From the NCBI RefSeq assembly GCF_001632365.1, contig NW_024468512.1:697368-761367 (forward strand): a stretch of 64,000 nt of DNA, written 5' to 3'. Source of the stretch: Laetiporus sulphureus 93-53 (Eukaryota > Basidiomycota > Agaricomycetes > Polyporales > Laetiporaceae). The notes below the pieces were generated by a model. The model searched no databases. It had not been told where the DNA came from and saw only the letters and a program-made list of their open reading frames with translations. Position numbers and translations under genes: made by a program. Shown here one piece after another: positions 10,062-23,629 of this stretch (position 1 is its first letter; every line of letters begins with the position of its first letter).

Positions 10062-13000
10062 TTAAACCTTCGCGGCGGACGCGGAATGGGGTTCATGGCG
10101 AATTTACACTCCGCGGCATACAAAGCATAAGATCTCGTGACTGAGCGAGTCAGATCAGGTGCGTTAATGAGTCGCGTGGGGCTCCGATATCGCGCCGATC
10201 GACCTGCCAGATTCCGTCGAGGCTGGCTTCCACCGATACCTTCCTGTAACAATGTTCCCTGTCCTCATCTCGCACACCTCTGATTCAGCTCACGCCATCT
10301 CTGTCTACCTCTGTATTACTCTCGTTACTCAAGACTGATGTAATGGTCGGCTCTTCTCCCGCTGGCTCATGGGCCTCCTACGGCTATCAGTCCACAATAG
10401 AACACGATTTGCGTGGCTGAGCATACGTTGCTCCAAAGGCCACTCCAAGTACCACAGAAGGAACATACTCGTTTCGTTTATATTTATTGCTGGATATGAA
10501 CTTTGCACGAGGCGGAGTCGATGGCATATGCGTGACATGCAAGGACCATAATGTAAATCGCCATTGCTCGTACTAGTCCCTAATGCACTTCTTAAGGTTT
10601 TCTTACAGTGTTTTAGTGTGGCAGCGATGATGATGGCCATGTTGGAATTGCAGCGGCATGGGGCGATATGCATTGTTCTATAACATACATCAAAACAAAG
10701 ATATAGGACAAAAGACATATGTATGCATAGCCTCGCGTGAATTAAAATGAAAAAATAGCACCGACATCTGCTCTGGGTCAACAAGAATAAACGCCACTTC
10801 GTTCAACTTGGACATGCGCACAAATGCAGAGTTGTCTGCGTCTATCCGCGCTGCCACGACCGCGTGTAACTTACGACCGCTATCAAAATGCACATCTTAA
10901 ACAATCACTATGAATATCGAGTTGTGTGATTGAGTGAAAAGAGAAATACAGAGCCATCAATATGCAGAACAACCCAGCTTCGACTCAATTTCTTTATGAC
11001 GACATGGTATACAAGACGAACCAGATGCCACTACTCCACGAAAAAGGTATGAGTACAAATGATCCGAGCGGCATATATGCAATAAACACGAGGATTTTAC
11101 AAGAGAATATACAGAGCGACGACGATACTTCAGCAAAGCACAATCTCATAGGAGACAAGAACTATGTTGTGTTATCAATTCAGCAAATGCGAGAAGGTCA
11201 AGCAGCAACAGAGAATGTGTGCGGATGATACGGATGGGGATCCAATATATCCGATGCCAGTCCACCAAAGCTGCGCCGAACGACATCATGCTCATCCGAA
11301 GAGTCAAAACGCGGGACCTGACAGCTAGCATGCGACGAAGTGTACCTTTTAGATGTCTATACGACGGAAGGACAACGTAGGGCATCGAGAAAGCTAAACA
11401 AGCACGAAAACAGGAAAAGGGGGCCCACGGCCAATGCCGCGGCAAGCATCGGTTGGAGGATGATTATCAGTTCGTCTTGGAGTTCCTTGATGCGAAGTGC
11501 GGGTAGACCCTTAATGCCAAGGCCCAGGGATGATGCATCGTTGTTGAGATTGTCTCTGGTAGGGCCCTGACAGCGTGCCGCCGGACCGTCTCAGTCCCTC
11601 ATACTCGCGTTGACGACACTTTCAACTCACCAACGTGAAGATGCCTCAATGTCCCTGCGCGAACTCCCCGGATGTCGGTTTAAGCCTACAAAAAGCCTTC
11701 ATAAATTTTGGTGGAGCAGTCCTTATCTATAGAAGACGCGAGTGCTCTATGGTCGAACAGGGGGTGGAATCTTTGTCCGTAGCCTGAGCAGCAATGAGGT
11801 AGCGGTAAAGAGCAGCCAGCTGGACAAGGAGGCATCTTCAAGCAACATAGCAAGAGCGACTTGAAAAATCTGTTCAGAAGGACATCTACAAGACGTGTCC
11901 TCGCACGACCTGATGCGCAAATGAGACAACAAAGACTTCAAGGCCGCACGCTACTTCAAGTTTGCGGTTATTGCATAGCGTAGATGGGAGGAGGAACGGG
12001 CGTCCTAAGCTGTTTAGAAACCCATGCTATCGTGCACGATGCTATCGGTTACGGGAAATCGAGAGAAGCGGCTGCCTACATTTGGATGGTTGCCGTCCAT
12101 TGAGGCGATGAACTTAAGTTCCGTGGCTGCGACGCGCCCCTCTCATTTTGCTTCCGCGATCCTCCCCCCCCAAAAAAAATGCTTCCGTGAACATTGCACA
12201 GCGGTCTTACCTCTCTGTTTGCACCTCCTCGGGCTTTGGCACAGGCACTGTCAGTAGCGATGTCGACCGCGGTTAGAACTATGAAGACGGGCCATCAATG
12301 TCAACAAGATGGGCGACATTGTCATTGATCAATTCGGCGCATGTCTTGTGGGTTGTCCGTGATACCTCTCGATCCGTCATTTTCCAATGGACTAGGACAG
12401 AATATAGATCTGCCTCAATCTACCTCCAAGCACGCAGAACGCGTATGAGAGTTCCTCGCTGCCGCTGTGGACGGCGCATTAATCCATAAACCTATTAGCA
12501 GCCCACAAATTTATTTCGGTATCGCGCAGCGCCAAAATATCATTTAACCTATCATTGTGAGCTTTCTTCGCACTTGTAGAGCTAACCATTTGTTTGTCAA
12601 CGCTTCAACGGCGCTACTCCGCCGCGCCGCGGGCCAGCGACGACGATCACCGACGCAGTGACAGTGACATATCACGCATCACCCTGTCACATCACGAGCA
12701 TAGCGCACAGACGCCCAACAGGCAAGTGGCCGTTTGATGGACACGACGAGCAATAGTATGATTCTCTTCCCGCATGGAGACTGTCAAAGTAAATAATGAC
12801 AGCATGCACAAGGAATACGGAAGGAATGGGAGACATGGCAGAAGCGCCCTTGACGGCAAGAAGATTATCAGGAAGGCTCCCGACCTAGCAAGACCAGCAC
12901 GTAAGAAGCTTCCGAGACCTCGATGGATCAGGTTAGCTGAGGCACCTCAGCGCCGCAGCCATTCCCCTGGCTATGCACGACAAGCCGGAATGAAAGAATA

Positions 13001-16000
13001 CGGCAACCTCATAAGCCTCCTCCCGTCGGCTAATGGTTTCATTCATCTCACCTGCATCGAACCCACTTCCCCAAGAGGAGATCAACGGCATGTGTAGTAC
13101 TCTGATGTAATCAAACGACAATGCGTGAGGCGCACGACGTACCTCTGTCGACCCGGCCGATGCAAGACAAAGACGTCGCATGCCTTAGGCTACTTGCAAA
13201 ACGCAGAGCGCGTCCAGAGTGGCACCGGACATATTAGAATATTCTCTTCAGATAGCTTGCGATATCGACCAAGCGAGCTGCATGTGGAGCTGCGAGACAC
13301 ACCGTAGTCATACTCATTCAAGTTGTCGCCTACTCCTATGTCAAGCAATCATTTGCCGCGCAGCTTTGGCCATATGACGGGAGACTTTCGCATCCAGAAA
13401 TCCTTGAAGAGTGCCAAAGAGCCGCTGGACGTGTCTAAGGGGAAGTTCAATAAACCGTCAAGTCAGCCTGGCAGAATTCGACGAGCTCGACAGCGATAGA
13501 CGCCGCAAAGAATAACATCGATCATACGCCCGCCGATCAGTTTATTTCCTAGGCACGCTCGGAAGACGCCCGACGCAGACGGCAAGCTTTTAACGACAAA
13601 CAAACATCAGATATCTGGAGGCGAACGAGCGTTGTGGAGATGGGCGCGCTGGGCAGAGCGCGAGAAAGTCCCACGCGAGAAAAGCTAAGTCGCGCATCAA
13701 GCCCACCTCGCGTCGTCGATGGCCGACATCGTGCCATCGCGTTCGCATCGTCCTAATATCTGTTCCTCGCACTTGCGACCACGTCGAGGATTTCTCGTGG
13801 AATCCGGCCTGCACCTACGATTCTACTTTGATAAATCCCTGGCCGCAAGCCGCCATGTCTGCTCGACACGAGACGCCCCCATCGCGCGGCGGCTCTCCAA
13901 GTTCAATGTCCCTCGCAGTTCTCGATTACACACCACGAGTTCTGACAATGCCAATGACCGTTATCCTCATTCACTATACTCGGGTTCCTCATCACCATCG
14001 CTTTGCACTCCTACCCTACCCACGAGATGTCCCTTCTTCCGTAATGTGAGCCATGAAAGCGTGCAATCTGCGTAGACGAGGTCGCATTGCATTTCTGATC
14101 CGCAGTGGACCGCGTCAGACGAGGATTATTGTTGTTGTGCTTCAGATTGGGAGAGACCTCTTGTTGTAGCGAAGACGGCTTTCTTTCCTTTTCCCTCACG
14201 GTCGATCATTGTAAAATGATCAGAGAACGCGCATCTCACATTCGCAAAACTGGATTATCCCGACGAAGTCAAGTTTTCGCCGTCGGGAAGGAAGCTCACT
14301 GGAACATGACGACCTACTCCGAAGCTGAATGTTGCAAACATTGCAAGCCAGCAGACGGTTGAAACGGCCTTGCGGCTGGTGAGTTTGGCTCTTGCGCAAA
14401 AGTGCTAGCGTGCATCTAATTCTTCCACAATCTTAAGACCGTCAGATCCTGCTTCGTCTACAATTCTGCCGCCAGCCGTAGACGAATAGAGAGTCGATGG
14501 CCCTTTACGAGCAAGCTTCTGCACGGAGATGATACACACTATCTACTCATTGGCTTGACATTCCCGTAGCGGTTCATCAACTCACTCGGAACGGCCTATC
14601 AATAAATCCGTGATCATCGACACACTTCAAGGTAGGTGATCTAGTCTCTCGATTCCTTGATCTCAATTGACGTCTTGCGATCCCGAATGTACTTTACAAC
14701 CTGTCCTCGCTCAACATTACGTCTCGATTTGATTATCTAGAGTGTACTGCCTCAAGATGAGTGAAGGTTACAAGCGCGAGACTGAGGAAAAATGCAATGA
14801 CTGGACAGTTGTAAGTGTACTCTAGCGAGTCGTCAGCATCTTGGCTATGTTTACTCCTATATTACGACAAGAGCATGCAGGACGCAAGACCAAGTTGATT
14901 GGATCGGGCGATTGTCGCCAACGACGTAATTACCGGACAGCGGTGGGTATACGCTGACGAATCATTCAGTAGTTGATTATACTGATATAAGGTGATATAG
15001 GATCGGAAGGGATATGGTTAACCGATGGGATGTACGATGGGATGTACGATGGGGAGGCGGAATAAAATCAGTATCAAATGAGAAACTCGGCCGACGATGC
15101 GAACCTGAGACAAGCTTCGACATCTGCAAGCAGTGATTGCGACGTTGAATTCAATGTGGCTTGGAAGGGCCAAATGGGTTGCGTGATCGGCATGGCATGG
15201 ACCGGCCCTAGTAAGTTGGGATCTCCATCGCGATCGTTTGCAGTGAGTTCGCCAAAGGTGCTTAAGTACCCGGCATGGCAATAGCAGATGTTTCGTCGAT
15301 CCTGCCAAACAATTGATAGCGCGCAATATGCATACAATGCGAGACATCAAGCCTCGATTTCATGGGGTTGCTTCGGACCCGAGAAGAGCAAGGCGTCGGA
15401 GGCGATATGAGCGAGAAATCCCCAGTCCTCCCCGTTCTATCAGTTTGAAGTCTCATGCAAGCTTCATGAGCCGAAGGTGTTAAAGATGCGAGTAACTGCT
15501 CATTCTACTCTCTTCCCCCCACCCCCGTCATCTGTCAATTCATTTTTCTTGAACCCCAGTATGTTGGCTGAGTTAATGGCCCAATTTTGGCAGATGCCGA
15601 GTTCTTCACGGCGTGTGATATTCGCGAGGCCTCTACGTACCGCGTAGACATACAGCACCACTCAGCCTGAGGGGAACTCGAGCGATACCCTCGCTGATGA
15701 GTTCGCTGCGAAACTCGAGAGATACAAGATTTGATTAATTGATTTGATAAGATTGATATCATGTCCCGCTCAATTCGGCGCCCACTGTTTTAAGGTATCA
15801 CTTACAAGGTCGTTTAATTACAATTCCAGTAAGGAGAACAGTATAACCCTTCGGGAAAGGCCACCGCCTGTACGCATCTTTGCATTTACAGCTTTCCGAG
15901 ATATTTTTATAAAACAGGCATGTAAACTACGTTCCTCTCTGCGGGCACGTTTTCTGATTTTGATGTACACATGTCACATACCCACTCGCACTATGCACAC

Positions 16001-16953
16001 GATGCGAGTAGTGCGCCGCAGCGCACGAGTTCGATCCGAACAGAAGTTGAGCCCATTCAATCCCTGGCGCTAAGCTCTAAACGGACAGCCATTGGATTTG
16101 GGTTAGTGGAGACCGTCATTTCAACGCAGTAAGGCTATGTTCGTGAAGCAAGTTTTCCAACCTGTAATAGATTCTGATATTTGCCGTTCCACGCTCGCAC
16201 TGCCTGTCGACTGCGCCTTGGCCTTTTGGGGCAGAGGAGATCCTACGTGCTATTACTCCTTCGTCAAGCGTGCGCGTTTACCGTCACTGACGAATTGAAT
16301 AGTCGAACTGGCGGCAAACAGGGGCAGCTGCGCTGATCCGCGGAAATTTTCCAGCAATGGTGAAATGATACTCCACGCGCCGTTATGCTGTGGTATGTGA
16401 CGAGTGTTATTCGAAGAACGATTGGTAGGAGAACAACAGGCGAAGCCTCCCATATTAGCCGAGAGCTTCTTCCGCGGGCCACGAGGCGCGATATGGACAC
16501 CGATCCGGAACAGCTAGCTATAAACGAGGGCGTGGTTTCGCATGAACGAGTGCGAACAGCAATGCTAAACCGGACCTTGTCCGCATAGAACCGACTATTA
16601 ATCTTTGAAAGGGCTTTAGGCAGATGGACAGTACTATACATGAGAGATACGCGGTTGATCGGGATGCAGTTTGGCCACGGAGCGGGGTTTGTATTGTGTG
16701 TGACAACACAGCGTGTTCCGCAGAGTAATAAGTTCTGAGACATGAGGCCGGGTGGATCATCCCAGCCAGCTCAGAGCGACCCACGCAGCGACGACGCCAC
16801 AGAGGACGGCGACCACGACAGTGAGACGACAGAAACGACATCCCGCATACCAGCGAGCGCTTCCACCACCCGAGCCAAAGCAACGCGTTCCCACGCGTGG
16901 CTGTACGCAAAAGCAGCAACCTTCCTCGAGACAACACCATCACGACTGTCGAC
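10062..16953. other. Gene-poor region of about 6.9 kb
   Basis: Only short, unrelated open frames occur here, none with a recognisable domain. The longest ATG-started examples are 10962-11228 (88 residues) and a frame from the well-placed ATG at 13854 (about 64 residues, beginning MSARHETPPSRGG). I see no gag, reverse-transcriptase, integrase or transposase motif, no tRNA and no chained splice signals giving a long protein. A C run followed by an A run lies near 12166-12180. The stretch may be decayed transposon or ordinary intergenic DNA. The sequence next to 16.9 kb should contain the upstream promoter of the glucan synthase gene. Confidence 0.5.
15023..15053. repeat. Short tandem repeat, 12-bp unit
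   Basis: CGATGGGATGTA occurs twice head to tail, followed by a partial third copy (CGATGGG). It is a minor microrepeat in the gene-poor region. Confidence 0.8.
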
Positions 16954-16992
16954 CTTCGTCTTCCCTTTTCTTCTTCCTCTCTCTCTCCTTTT
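16954..16992 (+). promoter_or_regulatory. Pyrimidine-rich tract in the glucan synthase promoter/leader
   Basis: A CT-rich run ending in TCTTCCTCTCTCTCTCC lies about 95-130 bp upstream of the glucan synthase ATG. Such CT tracts commonly mark the transcription start zone of highly expressed fungal genes. An 87-codon ATG-started frame (16742-17005) spans the tract and ends before the real start. It would act as an upstream ORF only if transcription begins before 16742. Confidence 0.45.
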
Positions 16993-17086
16993 GACCCAAC
17001 ACTAGCCTGTTGCTGGTCGTTCCGCTCCTTACTGACCATCGTTGTCACCCAATACCCGCGGCACCTCCTCAGTCGCCGACCCATCC

Positions 17087-20000
17087 ATGGCCGCTCCAGG
17101 ATATGGACCGCCCAATCCGCAGAACTCCTTCGTCCAGCAAGTCTCTCCTTACGGCCCAACCGTACGGCAATATCCACAAGACCCAGACGGCGATGACTAT
17201 GCCAGCCGTAACGCAAGCAGCGTTCCCTTGACCAACGCTGCCTACTATGATTCTCAGGCCAATTCCAAATGTGCGTAATTGCTCTGATCGACACATGACA
17301 TGCCCAGCGGGGCGCCGGGCAACGTACATTGCCTACGCATGCATCTGAATGGGTCAGGCCATACAGTTCGTCCATGAGTGGTACACTGTGTAGCGGGTCT
17401 GTCGTTCTCAGTGATTTGGCGGTCTATCAAAGGTCTGAATTGCAGTTCTCCGCTTCTCAGCGGGGTTGTACTGTGGGCCTTACGAGCCGTATTTGTTGTG
17501 CACTAGAATGTGGATATCAGCCAGATATACCCGCCACAACTGCGAAAAACCTATGTGACATCTTGATGACGGGCCACTGGTACGCGGTCGAGCGAGCTAC
17601 CATGTTAGGTGGCGGAACATGCTGGGAAATGGCGTAGCCTAACGCGTCTTCAGGGTACTAGGATTGACCGAGGACCCTGTGCTCTTCGTGCATGCATGTA
17701 CCGCCATGGCAAATCTGTCTCTGGATCCTGGTCAACATCGATACTGACTTCTCATCATCAGCTGCGACCAACAGCGTCGAGTCTGTTGACCAGTATGGAC
17801 GCCCTTACAGTGCTTCCGTCGACTCCCGCATGAGCAGCAGCACTGTCGCTGGATACGGTCCATTCGCGGATATTCCCGGTTCCCATGAGCCGTATCCCGC
17901 TTGGTCTTCGGATCGTGACATACCCATGTCCGCAGAGGAGATCGAAGATATCTTTCTGGACCTCGCGCAGAAATTTGGCTTCCAACGCGACTCCATGCGT
18001 AACATGGTGAGAGAACTGTGTGACGTTCCTTTATGGTAGTATGTTGACCTGCTGTGCAGTATGACTTCTTGATGACGTTGCTCGACTCTCGTGCATCGCG
18101 CATGTCGCCGAATCAAGCTCTCATAACCGTGCATGCGGATTACATCGGAGGGCATCATGCCAATTACCGCAAATGGTATTTCGCAGCGCAGCTCAACCTG
18201 GACGACGCAGTCGGACAAGCGCAGAATCCGGGGTTGCAACGTCTCAAAAGCGTTAAAGGAAAGGTGCAAACAGCAGGTACCAAGTCACTTGACAATGCTC
18301 TCAGTAGATGGCGCAACGCGATGCACAATATGAGCCAGTATGATCGCCTTCGGCAGGTCGCTCTCTACCTGTTGTGCTGGGCAGAAGCAGGCAATGTCAG
18401 GTTCACGCCTGAGTGCTTATGCTTCATCTTCAAGTGCGCGGACGATTACTACCGCAGCCCGGAATGTCAGGGTAGGGTTGACCCCGTTCCGGAGGGTCTT
18501 TATCTGGAGAGCATTATCAAGCCGATCTATCTGTTCATGCGTGACCAGGGTTACGAAGTGGTCGATGGGAAGTTTGTGAGGAGGGAAAGGGACCATAACG
18601 AGATCATCGGCTATGATGACATCAACCAGTTGTTTTGGTATCCTGAAGGCCTTGCGAAGATAATCTTAGACGACAATGTAGGTGGAAACATCTTTTCATC
18701 GCTACTACCGCGCTCATACGGTCATCTTGTTAGACGCGACTTCTTGATATCCCCCCGGCGCAACGTTTCATGAAGCTTGGCAAAGTGGCTTGGAACAGAG
18801 TGTTTTTCAAGACGTTCTATGAGAAGCGGTCCTTGGCGCATCTTTTGATCAACTTCAATCGGATATGGATTCTGCACATTGCGGTGTACTTCTTCTACAC
18901 TGCGTTCAACTCACCGGCGGTGTACACGGCATCTGGCAAGAGTCGGCCATCCGCAGCGATGTCGTGGTCGGCTACAGCTCTCGGTGGTGCCGTTGCGACC
19001 TCCATCATGATTGCCGCCACTTTGGCCGAGTTTTCTTTCACGCCTACGTCCTGGAATAACGCATCACATCTGACAACTAGACTCTGCTTCTTGCTGATCG
19101 TTCTCGCCCTGACTGGTGGTCCTACCATCTACGTTGCTATTGTGGATGATTCGGCATCCAACATCCCTCTCATTGTCGGTATCGTCCAGTTCTTTGTATC
19201 CGTTGTGGCCACGATGGCCTTCGGTATCATCCCCTCTGGCCGGATGTTCGGTGATCGCGTAGCAGGGAAATCCCGGAAATTCATGGCATCGCAGACTTTC
19301 ACTGCATCCTACCCCGAGTTGAAGACCAGTGCTCGCGCTGCTTCCATCATCATCTGGCTCCTCGTCTTCGGATGCAAGTATTTCGAGTCTTACTTCTTCT
19401 TGACATCATCCTTCTCCAGTCCCATATCCACAATGGCACGACGTAAAGTGTCAGGTTGCGACGACAAACTATTCGGGACTGCCCTGTGTTCCAACCAGGT
19501 CATTTTCTCGCTCGCTATCATGTACGTGATGGACCTCGTGCTATTCTTCCTGGACACGTACCTTTGGTACATTGTCTGGGTTGTCGTGTTCAGTGTCTGT
19601 CGCTCCTTCTACCTTGGGCTTTCTATCTGGACGCCATGGAAGGAGGTGTACACCAGAATGCCGAAGAGGATATATGCGAAGCTGCTTGCTACCGGTGACA
19701 TGGAGGTGAAGTATAAACCTAAGGTGTGCTTCTGTGTTTATGACGCCGCACGCGCTCCATGTACTGAGAACGATAACAGGTCCTTGTTTCGCAAGTCTGG
19801 AATGCAATCATTATTTCCATGTATCGCGAGCATCTGCTGTCGATTCATCATGTCCAGCGCCTTCTTTACCATCAGGTGGATGGTCCTGATGGCCGACGTG
19901 TTCTCCGTGCACCGCCGTTCTTCACACATAACACCGGAAACGAGAGTGACTTCTTCCCTGCGGGAGGAGAAGCGGAACGTCGGATTTCGTTCTTTGCATC

Positions 20001-23000
20001 ATCCCTGACGACCGCTTTCCCTGATCCTCTCGCAGTCGAATCCATGCCTTCGTTCACTGTCCTTGTACCTCACTATTCCGAGAAGATCTTGCTCAGTTTG
20101 CGTGAGATTATCAGGGAAGAGGATCAGAATACTCGCGTTACGCTGCTCGAGTACCTGAAGCAGCTCCATCCGGTGGAGTGGGATAATTTCGTCAAGGACA
20201 CTAAGATCCTCGCCGAGGAAAACTCCGCCACAAACTCTCTTGATGGGCACGAATCGAACGAAAAGCATGATAGCCGTACAGATGATCTTCCCTTCTACTG
20301 CATCGGCTTCAAGACCGCGGCTCCAGAATATACTCTTCGTACGCGCATTTGGGCCTCCTTGCGCGCGCAGACCCTCTATCGCACAGTCTCCGGCATGATG
20401 AACTACTCGAAGGCCATCAAGCTTCTGTACCGTGTCGAGAATCCTCAAATGGTGCAGCGGTTTGCCGGCAACACGGATAGACTCGAGCAAGAGTTAGAGC
20501 GCATGGCGAGACGAAAGTTCAAATTCACGATATCCATGCAGCGGTATGCTAAGTTCAACAAGGAGGAGTTGGAGAACGCCGAATTCCTGTTGCGCGCTTA
20601 CCCCGACCTTCAGATCGCCTATCTTGACGAGGTGGCAGGGCCGAAGGGGTCGGATCCGCGACTGTATTCCGTACTTATTGACGGCCATTCTGAGATCGAT
20701 GAAACCACGGGCAAAAGGAAACCCAAATTCCGTATAGAGCTCCCTGGAAACCCCATTCTCGGTGACGGCAAGTCAGATAACCAGAACCACGCCATCATCT
20801 TCTATCGAGGCGAGTATCTTCAGCTCATCGATGCCAACCAGGACAATTATCTGGAGGAATGTATCAAGATTCGGAACATTCTGGGCGAATTTGAGGAATA
20901 TTCCATTTCTGGTCAAAGTCCTTATGCTCAATGGGGCCATCAAGAGTTCAAAAAGTCGCCCGTTGCCATCGTCGGTACTCGAGAGTATATTTTCTCGGAG
21001 AATATCGGTGTCTTAGGTGACATCGCTGCTGGAAAAGAGCAGACATTCGGTACCATGACTCCTCGCGTCCTCGCATGGATCGGTGGCAAGTTGCACTATG
21101 GACATCCTGACTTTTTGAATGCGACATTCATGGCGACTCGTGGTGGCGTATCGAAAGCGCAAAAAGGTCTGCATCTCAACGAGGATATCTTCGCCGGTAT
21201 GAATGCTATTGGCCGCGGTGGTCGCATCAAACATTCCGAGTACTACCAATGTGGTAAAGGTCGTGACCTCGGCTTCGGTACTATCCTCAACTTCCAGACC
21301 AAACTTGGAACGGGTATGGGTGAGCAGATGCTCAGTCGGGAGTATTACTATCTTGGAACCCAGCTCCCTCTCGATCGTTTCCTAACGTTCTACTATGGGC
21401 ATCCTGGATTCCACATCAACAACATCCTTGTTATGACTTCTGTTCAAATCTTCATGGTTGTCTGTAAGTCCCATCTAGGTTCGTATCAACCGCTTTTACT
21501 GATTGCCATTCCAGTGCTATATATCGGTACACTGAACAAGGAGCTTTTGATTTGCAACCTGGATGTGGATGGGAACATTATTAGTGGACAAGGCAACTGT
21601 TACAATCTCGTTCCTGTCTTCGATTGGGTCAAGCGCTGCATTCTATCCATCTTCATCGTCTTCTTTATTGCTTTCTTACCATTGTTCCTGCAAGGTAAGG
21701 TGATCGTTATGCCGATTTGTTCCGGACTGACTATGTGGTATAGAGCTGCTTGAACGAGGGACTGGCATGGCGTTGGTTCGTCTCGGAAAACAATTTTTGT
21801 CTCTCTCTCCCATCTTCGAAGTATTCTCAACACGAATCTACTCGCAGTCAATTCTCAGCAACTTGACATTTGGTGGTGCTCGCTACATAGCGACCGGACG
21901 TGGTTTTGCGACTACTCGCATTTCCTTCACCATCCTCTACTCACGTTTCGCAGGGCCAAGCATCTATATGGGCATGCGCAACATTCTTCTCCTCTTGTAT
22001 GCAACAATGGCCCTCTGGACCCCATATCTGATCTACTTCTGGTTCTCGGTGCTGTCACTCTGCATCGCACCGTTCGTGTTCAACCCTCACCAGTTCAACT
22101 ATCCTGACTTCATCATTGATTACCGGGAGTTCCTTCGCTGGATGTCCCGAGGAAATTCTCGGACCAAGGCCAGTAGTTGGTATGGATATTGCCGGCTGTC
22201 GCGTACAATGATCACCGGCTACAAGAAGAAGAAACTCGGCCATCCATCGGAGAAGCTGTCTGGAGACGTACCCCGCGCGAGATGGAGGACTGTCCTCTTG
22301 TCCGAGATTATATGGCCCATTTGTGTGGCGATAATCTTCGTGAATGCGTACATGTTTGTCAAGTCGTTCCCGACAGCGGGTGCGGAGAACCCAAGCCCCC
22401 TTATCCGAATTATCGTCATCTCAGTTGGGCCTGTTGTGTGGAACGCGGCCATGCTGCTTGCACTATTCTTTATTTCCTTGTTCTTGGGTCCTGTGATGGC
22501 CGGTTGGACCAAATTTGCTTCCATCATGGCTGCCATTGCGCATTTCCTCGCTTTACTTGGTTTACTTGCGTTCTTCGAGTTCTTCGTGCGTATTCCGAAT
22601 TTCATTTATTTCACCGGACTGATTTCGTCAAATAGTGGTTCCTGGAACTTTGGAATGCCTCACACGCGGTCCTGGGAATTATATCTATCGTCGCTGTCCA
22701 GCGCGCTATTCAGAAGATTCTGATCTCTGTCTTCCTGTCTCGTGAATACAAGCACGACGAGACGAACCGCGCATGGTGGTCCGGAAAATGGTACGGTAGG
22801 GGTCTGGGCAGTTCCGCATTCTCGCAGCCCGCGAGAGAGTTCATTGTCAAGATCGTGGAGATGTCCCTCTGGAGCTCCGACTTCTTGTTGGGCCACATAT
22901 TGCTCATTGTCTTGACGCCGCCGACGCTGATACCTTTCGTGGACAAGCTGCACTCGACGATGATGTGTAAGTCTCCTTTTGTTCATCTTCACGCACCTTC

Positions 23001-23331
23001 CTGACTGTTGTTCTCGTCCTCGCAGTCTGGCTGCGACCATCGAAGCAGATTCGCCCACCGCTGTTCTCCACGAAGCAGAAGAGGCAGCGGCGCTGGATTG
23101 TATGTCCTCCACGTGTACTTATTCTGCGCGGATCACTGAGTGTCTGTTCTACAGGTGTTTAAATACACTCTCCTGTTCATTGTCGTGGTGTCGTTGCTTG
23201 CGGCGATGATTGTTCTTCGTACGTAAGCTTCTACTGTTGGAGCGTAAATGAATCTGACCCGTGCCCATCAACTAGCTGTGGTGTTCCACGACCGTCTCAC
23301 TCTGAGCTGTTCGATCTGCCAGAACATTTAG
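17087..23331 (+). CDS. FKS1: 1,3-beta-glucan synthase catalytic subunit
   Basis: Eleven exons: 17087-17270, 17762-18006, 18060-18677, 18734-19723, 19780-21463, 21515-21694, 21744-22585, 22636-22966, 23026-23099, 23155-23218, 23276-23331. They total 5268 nt, or 1755 residues, a normal length for the family (GT48). The enzyme polymerises UDP-glucose into cell-wall beta-1,3-glucan at the plasma membrane. The N-terminal cytosolic FKS1 domain ([25 protein letters not shown]) is followed by a first membrane cluster. The large cytosolic catalytic region comes next ([47 protein letters not shown]), then a second membrane cluster. The start is the first ATG of a typical Gly/Pro/Tyr/Gln-rich N-terminus, in context TCCATGG. 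Intron 1 is unusually long (491 bp) while the others are 49-59 bp. The echinocandin hot-spot 1 equivalent near residue 570 reads FLTSSFSSP, which departs from the usual FLTLS(L/F)(R/K)DP. The hot-spot 2 equivalent is DWVKRCIL. Confidence 0.96.
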
Positions 23332-23629
23332 TTCTTTTCTGATGTCACTTCTCCAAGAACTTTGGACCTCTCTGATGCGCCTGCAGAGCTGTCAATAGAC
23401 ATTCACTGTACATTCACATACTTACTCAGTCTACCTGTAATATCATAGACTCGGGCATATTTGCGCTCCCAGGCTTACGACAATCTATACTGTAGAGGTC
23501 AAGTTGGATAGCGTCTCATATACGTAAGCTGAACATAGGTGTTCGAAGGTAGAGGTCATGGGAAAGCGTGGCTAACCTATGCGGGCTACAGAATTCGCAT
23601 TACAGGAACAAGGGGTGCCAACTACATCC

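Noticed and set aside
10962..11228. 88-residue protein in the gene-poor region
   Set aside because: It has no domain, no supporting neighbouring exons, and a length expected by chance.
13854..14049. Small gene starting at ATG 13854
   Set aside because: The start context is good, but the frame is short, switches composition, and cannot be extended by splicing to a recognisable protein.
16518..17375. 285-codon minus-strand frame over the FKS1 5' region
   Set aside because: It is antisense to the supported glucan synthase first exon and leader and has no recognisable family features.
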